10,554 nucleotides of DNA, from NCBI GenBank assembly GCA_035591015.1, contig JAXIUW010194734.1:1264-11817 (forward strand), in the 5' to 3' direction. Of this stretch, positions 8,101 through 10,554 are shown piece by piece. The translations under genes and the position numbers were made by a program. Below the pieces are notes generated by a model that saw only the letters and a list, made by a program, of their open reading frames with translations, had not been told where the DNA came from and ran no database searches. This stretch comes from Cephalothrix simula. Taxonomy: Eukaryota > Nemertea > Palaeonemertea > Archinemertea > Cephalotrichidae. How positions within the stretch are numbered: the first letter of the stretch is position 1; each line of letters starts with the position of its first letter.

Positions 8101-9078
8101 ATCGTCGGAAATCTTCAACATTCACCAAAATAAAAATTCAATTGACAAAAATACTTGTAGGCAATACATGTATTTAAAATTAATACTGTCCTGATAAACA
8201 ATTATTTCATGATATTTAGCTAAGCGTTAAGATATACATAGTTATTTGAACAATTTTAAGTGAATTGGACAATTGGACTTCATAAAATGTACAAGTCCTA
8301 GTCTAAAAATAAACGGGGGATTCGTAAAGGCCAGTTTCCTGGGCATACCTATGAACATATGAAACCACTTAGTTTTGAGCAAGCACGCGGAATTTAACTC
8401 ATCATTGTTTAATATCCAAAATATGTTCTAATCGAGGGAGAAGTAACTTCGATTTATTACTGTACAACCAAATAATAAATATTATTTGCCCCGGGATTAT
8501 TTGTTGCATATTTTTTAAAGATTTATTATATTTATTACAAATTTATTATATTTATTACAAATTTTTTATTTTAATTATAAATTTATTATATTTTTATTAT
8601 AAATTTATTATTTTTATTATAAATTACTGTGCAGCCTAAATGGCCTACTTTTTTTGAAAAAATAAAGTTTAATTACTTCAATAAAGCTCAGGAAAAAGTA
8701 TAGATACTTTTTTTAGGTTTTGGTTGGGGCTGGCCCTTGAAAAATTGTGAAAATTTTTTCTTAAAAATTAAAAATACGTGTTTTATAGGCCGAAATTTAA
8801 GTTTTTGACAATACTAAGCTAGGTAATAGGCTGGTTTAATGGAGGCAGGAAACCAGCCTATCACCTTTGCTTCGTATTTTCAAAAACTAAAAAAAAAGCT
8901 ATTTTTATTGAAGTTTTCTTTAAATTACTTTTTCAGGTATAAATATTGCAAACCACTAAAATCAGACGAAGAAGATACCAATGAAATGTATGATGAGCAG
9001 TCACGTGTCCCGCTCTTACCGTCAACTGTGATTCCCCCTCCTGAAACTCAGATAATACCAATGATGAATGGAGTATAA
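1945..9078 (+). CDS. ZEB: ZEB/zfh-1 family zinc-finger homeodomain repressor (spliced, 5 coding exons)
   Basis: Join 1945-2104, 3991-6185, 6844-7018, 7905-8067, 8937-9078: 2835 nt, 944 aa plus stop. All four introns are GT-AG and every junction keeps frame. Domains by residue: conserved [13 protein letters not shown] block about 29-41; C2H2 fingers 72-93, 103-123, 130-150, 161-181 and a CCHC finger 189-211; Met/Pro-rich tract about 245-286; CCHC fingers 381-402 and 438-459; homeodomain 508-567; CtBP-type PLDLS 643-647 and ALNLS 673-677; basic RKKRR 802-806 (likely nuclear signal); fingers 822-842, 850-870 and 878-897. Family knowledge: ZEB/zfh-1 proteins bind paired E-box (CACCT/CAGGTG) sites through the two finger clusters and repress through CtBP, acting in mesoderm, neural and epithelial-mesenchymal programmes. 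It is shorter than human ZEB1/ZEB2 (over 1100 aa), mainly in the linkers and C-terminal tail. Family assignment is very secure; the N-terminus is not. Confidence 0.96.
2810..2817. promoter_or_regulatory. CRE-type palindrome TGACGTCA
   Basis: Perfect TGACGTCA, the classical CREB/ATF site, in intron 1. A second perfect copy is in the 3' UTR at 9615-9622, and a near-match TGATGTCA is in intron 2 at 6587-6594. Function is inferred only from the motif. Confidence 0.3.
3073..3143. promoter_or_regulatory. Cluster of E-box / RCGTG motifs in intron 1
   Basis: CACGTG at 3073-3078, GCGTG at 3080-3084, ACGTG at 3090-3094, CACTTG at 3098-3103, AGGTG at 3130-3134 and CACGTG at 3138-3143 lie within 71 bp in an otherwise AT-rich intron. 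These match binding sites of bHLH and bHLH-PAS factors. Candidate enhancer by motif density only. It overlaps the 5' part of an unrecognised minus-strand open frame. Confidence 0.3.
3329..3344. promoter_or_regulatory. Perfect CACCTG-AA-CAGGTG palindrome (candidate ZEB site)
   Basis: CCACCTG at 3329-3335, spacer AA, then CAGGTGG at 3338-3344. Both halves are full E2-boxes, the sequence the ZEB family is known to bind with its two finger clusters. It lies in intron 1 of the ZEB gene itself, so it may be an autoregulatory element. Confidence 0.4.
3991..6185 (+). CDS. ZEB: Coding exon 2: N-terminal fingers, middle CCHC fingers, homeodomain, CtBP motifs
   Basis: Acceptor CATTTTTTCAG ends at 3990; donor CTG/GTAAGT at 6185/6186 is phase 0. 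Encodes residues 54-785. Five N-terminal fingers: CPYC at 4044, CPKC at 4137, CRIC at 4218, CPEC at 4311 and CNNC at 4395; the last ends in SKKC, the CCHC type found in ZEB proteins. Linker HSGEKP joins fingers 4 and 5. Two CCHC fingers ending HQHERYLC lie at 4971-5036 and 5142-5207. The homeodomain at 5352-5531 has R5, F8, L16, W48, F49, Q50, N51 and R53, all consistent with DNA binding. EPLDLS (5754-5771) and ALNLS (5847-5861) are CtBP-binding type motifs. A single giant exon carrying the homeodomain is also typical of vertebrate ZEB genes. Reading through the donor would end at a stop at 6279-6281 and lose the C-terminal fingers. Confidence 0.97.
6186..6843 (+). other. Intron 2 (658 nt)
   Basis: Begins GTAAGT, ends TTTCACAG, phase 0. 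AT-rich. A short less AT-rich patch at about 6565-6606 contains CGCCATATTGG and a palindromic AAGTGATGTCACTT (6583-6596), resembling YY1-like and CRE-like sites. No coding sequence or complete element was seen. Confidence 0.85.
6844..7018 (+). CDS. ZEB: Coding exon 3: basic stretch and first C-terminal zinc finger
   Basis: Acceptor TTTCTCTTTCACAG ends at 6843 (phase 0); donor TCTG/GTAAGT at 7018/7019 is phase 1. Encodes residues 786-843 plus one base of G844. It starts with an acidic stretch ([16 protein letters not shown]), then [11 protein letters not shown], which resembles a nuclear localisation signal, then the finger starting CDQC and ending HKYEH (residues 822-842). The phrase [10 protein letters not shown] corresponds to GMYACDLCDK as recalled from ZEB2, placing this as the first finger of the C-terminal cluster. 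Codon use here is more GC-rich than the flanking intron, as expected for real coding sequence. Confidence 0.96.
7077..7425. repeat. Imperfect inverted repeat in intron 3
   Basis: The left arm at about 7078-7117 reads GGGGTTGATAAC, then TTAGCGC, then TTTTAGCGCAT. The right arm at about 7390-7425, read on the minus strand, gives GGGGTTTGATAAC, then TAGCGC, then TTTAGCGCAT. The arms share these blocks in the same order with a small insertion in the left arm and are separated by about 270 bp. This looks like the degraded termini of a non-autonomous transposon or a foldback. No target-site duplication was identified. Confidence 0.45.
7111..7126. promoter_or_regulatory. GCGCATGCGCATGCGC palindrome, two overlapping NRF1-type motifs
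   Basis: A 16-bp self-complementary sequence made of strictly alternating purines and pyrimidines. It contains GCGCATGCGC twice (7111-7120 and 7117-7126), the core of the NRF1 consensus, and could also favour Z-DNA. It sits in an AT-rich intron inside the left part of the inverted repeat. Confidence 0.35.
7556..7737. mobile_element. 182-bp foldback (MITE-like) element flanked by TA
   Basis: The outermost 21 bp at 7556-7576 (CAATTTTAGTG ... TTTAA) are exactly repeated in inverted orientation ending at 7737. Complementarity then continues with small gaps to the centre: TGCAATATGA at 7612-7621 pairs with 7668-7677, GCAGTTATTT at 7624-7633 pairs with 7658-7667, and a GC-rich core CGGCGCG-A-CGCGCCG at 7638-7652 closes the loop. 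TA dinucleotides flank both ends (7554-7555, 7738-7739), as expected for TA target-site insertion by Tc1/mariner-type enzymes. No transposase is encoded, so it would be non-autonomous. A functional long hairpin RNA is an alternative. Confidence 0.65.
7905..8067 (+). CDS. ZEB: Coding exon 4: second and third C-terminal zinc fingers
   Basis: Acceptor TTTTTAATTTATAG ends at 7904; donor CATAG/GTATGT at 8067/8068. The first two bases complete G844, and the last two (AG) are completed by G at 8937 to give R898. Encodes the finger at residues 850-870 (CDVC ... HLTEHKRLH) and the finger at 878-897 (CGKC ... HMNH), joined by HSGEKPF. The segments [23 protein letters not shown] are near-identical to vertebrate ZEB C-terminal fingers. 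Together with exon 3 this forms the second DNA-binding cluster that, in the family, contacts one half of a paired E-box. Confidence 0.97.
8521..8626. repeat. AT-rich tandem repeat
   Basis: A 20-bp unit ATTTATTATATTTATTACAA occurs twice exactly (8521-8540, 8541-8560) and continues as diverged TTTATTATAAA-like units to about 8626. Low-complexity intronic repeat. Confidence 0.8.
8800..8888 (+). other. 89-nt near-perfect hairpin in intron 4 (pre-miRNA-like or foldback)
   Basis: Paired blocks: 8800-8808 with 8880-8888, 8810-8814 with 8874-8878, 8816-8819 with 8869-8872, 8821-8824 with 8863-8866, and 8826-8837 (ATAGGCTGGTTT) with 8850-8861. That is 34 pairs. Only three single mismatches and one small asymmetric bulge interrupt them, and the terminal loop is 12 nt (8838-8849). 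Size, stem length and mismatch pattern resemble a microRNA precursor. A small foldback transposon or a splicing-control structure (the acceptor is 48 nt downstream) is equally possible. Confidence 0.5.
8937..9078 (+). CDS. ZEB: Coding exon 5: short C-terminal tail and stop
   Basis: Acceptor ATTACTTTTTCAG ends at 8936. The first base completes R898, then residues 899-944 follow and end at TAA (9076-9078). The start [13 protein letters not shown] aligns with RYSYCKREAEE of vertebrate ZEB, so the splice choice is well supported. The tail is 46 residues, mildly acidic at first, then hydrophobic/proline-rich ([13 protein letters not shown] ... IIPMMNGV). The long glutamate-rich C-terminal region of vertebrate ZEB is absent. 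An alternative last exon outside the window cannot be excluded. Confidence 0.93.
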
Positions 9079-9292
9079 TTATGCCTAATCTTATGTTGGG
9101 TAAAAATGACATTTTGAGCATTCCTACCGTAAACAGAGTAAATAACATTCCAATAGTAGAGTAAGGTGACATTGGAGATGTAAACAAAACAGTGTAAACA
9201 TGTAAACAGTAGTATTTTAGAATTTGTGATTTATGCAATTTTATTCATTCTTTATCATTCCAATTTACATTTTTAATGTATTAGAATGTTTA

Positions 9293-9813
9293 TGTACATA
9301 GATACGTGTATGATAAAAATCGTTATATCTTATTTACTAAGATATTTTACCTGGGTGAAATATCTCTTATGCATTACTTAAAAGTATTCTTTGGTGCTAC
9401 TATGCATTTGTAAAAACATAATTTTTTATGTTGTTTTTATTGTTTGAAACCATGGCAACCATTTTCGGAAGTAACGCTTATGATAATTTTAATCCTTAGA
9501 TCATTTTTAGATCTTATAATTACACGAATAATATAAGACTGCCTTCGCTATATTTTATTGATTATTGATTTTGGTATGCTTTATTTTAATTGGTGCTTCC
9601 AGTTCCACAACTGATGACGTCATAGAATAGATGTCTATAGTCAATGTATCTCTTTATCATTATTTGCCTGTAAATATTAATTTTTTGAAGCAATTAACCC
9701 TAGAGAATTGCATTTATGGTGTATTTAGCCCAGTCCTCTATGCCAAACTGTTGCTGACAGCGACAAAATGTCTTCCCAAATAATCTCAAAAGCTTATGTA
9801 AATAGTGTATATA
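9293..9813 (+). promoter_or_regulatory. Four Pumilio/PUF-type TGTANATA elements in the 3' UTR
   Basis: TGTACATA at 9293-9300, TGTAAATA at 9669-9676, TGTAAATA at 9797-9804 and TGTATATA at 9806-9813. All match the PUF-protein consensus UGUANAUA, and the last two are adjacent. PUF proteins typically reduce translation or stability of target mRNAs. Confidence 0.4.
9615..9622. promoter_or_regulatory. CRE-type palindrome TGACGTCA (second copy)
   Basis: Perfect TGACGTCA in the 3' UTR or downstream DNA, matching the intron 1 copy. Motif evidence only. Confidence 0.25.
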
Positions 9814-9849
9814 AAAAACAATTACAGTTTTTGTACAGCTAAGTTTTTC

Positions 9850-9871
9850 CCTAGAAATACGTGTTTCTAGG
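9850..9871 (+). other. Short hairpin in 3' UTR
   Basis: CCTAGAAA (9850-9857) pairs perfectly with TTTCTAGG (9864-9871). U-G then closes an ACGU tetraloop. It lies 37 nt after the last Pumilio-type site and could be an RNA structural element, or part of the 3'-end region. Confidence 0.45.
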
Positions 9872-10052
9872 TTTTAAATAATGTTCTTAGTGTGAAATTT
9901 CATGTCTTCCTAGTAATTTCTTAGTAAATTCTAGTAATTTTAATGTCTTCCAGACTAAGTTATTATTATAATTATATATGCTAAATCAACAAGATCACAA
10001 AGCCTTCCATTATGTATGTGTTCATTCATATATTATACTGTTTTATATTTTT

Positions 10053-10080
10053 TATAATATCATAATTTTATGATATTATA
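10053..10080. repeat. 28-bp AT-rich perfect palindrome
   Basis: Arms TATAATATCATAA (10053-10065) and its exact complement (10068-10080) are separated by TT. This could be a cruciform or an RNA hairpin; no protein association is visible. Confidence 0.7.
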
Positions 10081-10217
10081 TAGTTTATGTTTTGTAATTA
10101 TTATGCTATTTGGGACTACCTAAATGGCCGCCATCTTGGATTTACGATCATTTACTCTCTTAGACGTATTTAATTTTACCATGACTCATGACTTTTTAAA
10201 AATCTAGACGTATACAA

Positions 10218-10305
10218 CAGGGTGGCCACTCATTTTCAATTTTAACATTCCCTGAATTTTCCCTGATTTTTCCAGGAAAATTTTCATAATTCCAGGTCAA
10301 AAACA
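10218..10305. repeat. Likely interspersed repeat fragment (CCCTGA/CCAGG-rich)
   Basis: Begins CAGGGTGGCCACTC, followed by CCCTGA at 10250-10255 and 10261-10266 in an 11-bp rhythm, then CCAGG at 10272-10276 and 10292-10296. This wording resembles a dispersed repeat that I recall from several invertebrate genomes, but family, boundaries and copy number cannot be set here. Confidence 0.4.
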
Positions 10306-10515
10306 ATACTTAAGCGAGGATATTTGACAAGTTCAGAAGTTATAAAATCAAGAAATCAAGTTATTTCTCTGTAAAGATCAACATGAAACGTAGTCTACTA
10401 TAGGAGACTAATGTTCTCTCTTGGGGGTGTTTTCTATTGTTCTCATCGTGCTTTAAATGTCATAATATTAGAATGTCTGATCTGTAATGAAGGAATGCAC
10501 GCCCAGCCATGCCTT

Positions 10516-10549
10516 TTTCTATTACAGTCCGTGCCGATTTCTATTACAG
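10516..10549 (+). repeat. Direct repeat TTTCTATTACAG at the window end
   Basis: TTTCTATTACAG occurs at 10516-10527 and again at 10538-10549, a 22-bp period. Each copy also resembles a splice acceptor. It may be the start of a tandem array that continues beyond the window. Confidence 0.4.
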
Positions 10550-10554
10550 ATCTG

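Larger units (their letters stand above)
8068..8936 (+). other. Intron 4 (869 nt)
   Basis: Begins GTATGT, ends TTTTTCAG, splitting the R898 codon. It contains TACATGTA at 8165-8172, a 20-bp palindrome at 8469-8488 (arms CAAATAATA), an AT tandem-repeat tract at 8521-8626, and a strong 89-nt hairpin at 8800-8888 close to the acceptor. If retained, the reading frame continues to a stop ending at 8194. Confidence 0.85.
9079..10554 (+). other. 3' UTR and downstream sequence
   Basis: AT-rich sequence after the stop with no further gene seen on either strand. No canonical AATAAA was found on the + strand. The best variant poly(A) signals are AATATA at 9530-9535 and TATAAA at 9810-9815, the latter followed by a T-rich stretch, so the transcript end is uncertain. 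Contains four Pumilio-type octamers (9293-9813), a hairpin at 9850-9871, a 28-bp palindrome at 10053-10080, a YY1-like GCCGCCATCTTGG at 10127-10139, and a repeat-like segment at 10218-10305. Confidence 0.6.

Noticed and set aside
8521-8626. Possible CRISPR-like array
   Set aside because: The repeats are AT-only tandem units without spacers, in animal intronic DNA.
8839-8936. Open frame upstream of exon 5 starting at ATG 8839
   Set aside because: It covers the hairpin loop and polypyrimidine tract; the frame coincides by chance with exon 5.

Overview
The window is animal (metazoan) nuclear DNA. It carries most or all of one spliced gene on the + strand, a ZEB/zfh-1 family zinc-finger homeodomain transcription repressor. 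The evidence is a five-exon model whose GT/AG junctions all keep frame and whose spliced length is exactly 945 codons including the stop (944 aa). The domain order is an N-terminal zinc-finger cluster, middle CCHC fingers, a homeodomain, CtBP-type PLDLS motifs and a C-terminal zinc-finger cluster. The intact WFQN homeodomain and the extra N-terminal finger resemble protostome zfh-1 more than vertebrate ZEB1/ZEB2. With the AT-rich introns and six copies of the octamer TACATGTA, this suggests a lophotrochozoan, possibly a mollusc such as a bivalve; the species call is inference.

Layout: 1-1680 is AT-rich 5' flank (or upstream intron) with no gene seen. 1681-1944 is a locally CpG-rich stretch with an inverted CCAAT box and E-boxes, a candidate promoter. 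Coding exons are 1945-2104, 3991-6185, 6844-7018, 7905-8067 and 8937-9078. The 3' UTR runs from 9079 to an unidentified end. The large second exon encodes seven zinc fingers, the homeodomain and both CtBP motifs. Exons 3-5 encode the three C-terminal fingers and a short tail.

The non-coding parts hold most of the unexplained structure. Intron 1 has a perfect CACCTG/CAGGTG palindrome that is an ideal target for the encoded protein, and an E-box/RCGTG cluster. Intron 3 has a 182-bp foldback element flanked by TA (MITE-like) and a separate imperfect inverted repeat containing a 16-bp alternating GC/AT palindrome with two overlapping NRF1-type motifs. Intron 4 has an 89-nt, 34-pair hairpin with pre-miRNA-like shape just before the last exon. 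The 3' UTR carries four canonical Pumilio-type TGTANATA octamers and two strong palindromes. An interspersed-repeat-like segment lies near the right end.

No bacterial-type system, CRISPR array, tRNA, rRNA or complete transposase gene was seen. The gene is a known family. The parts that may be new are the duplicated middle finger, the intronic hairpins and the candidate autoregulatory and post-transcriptional sites.
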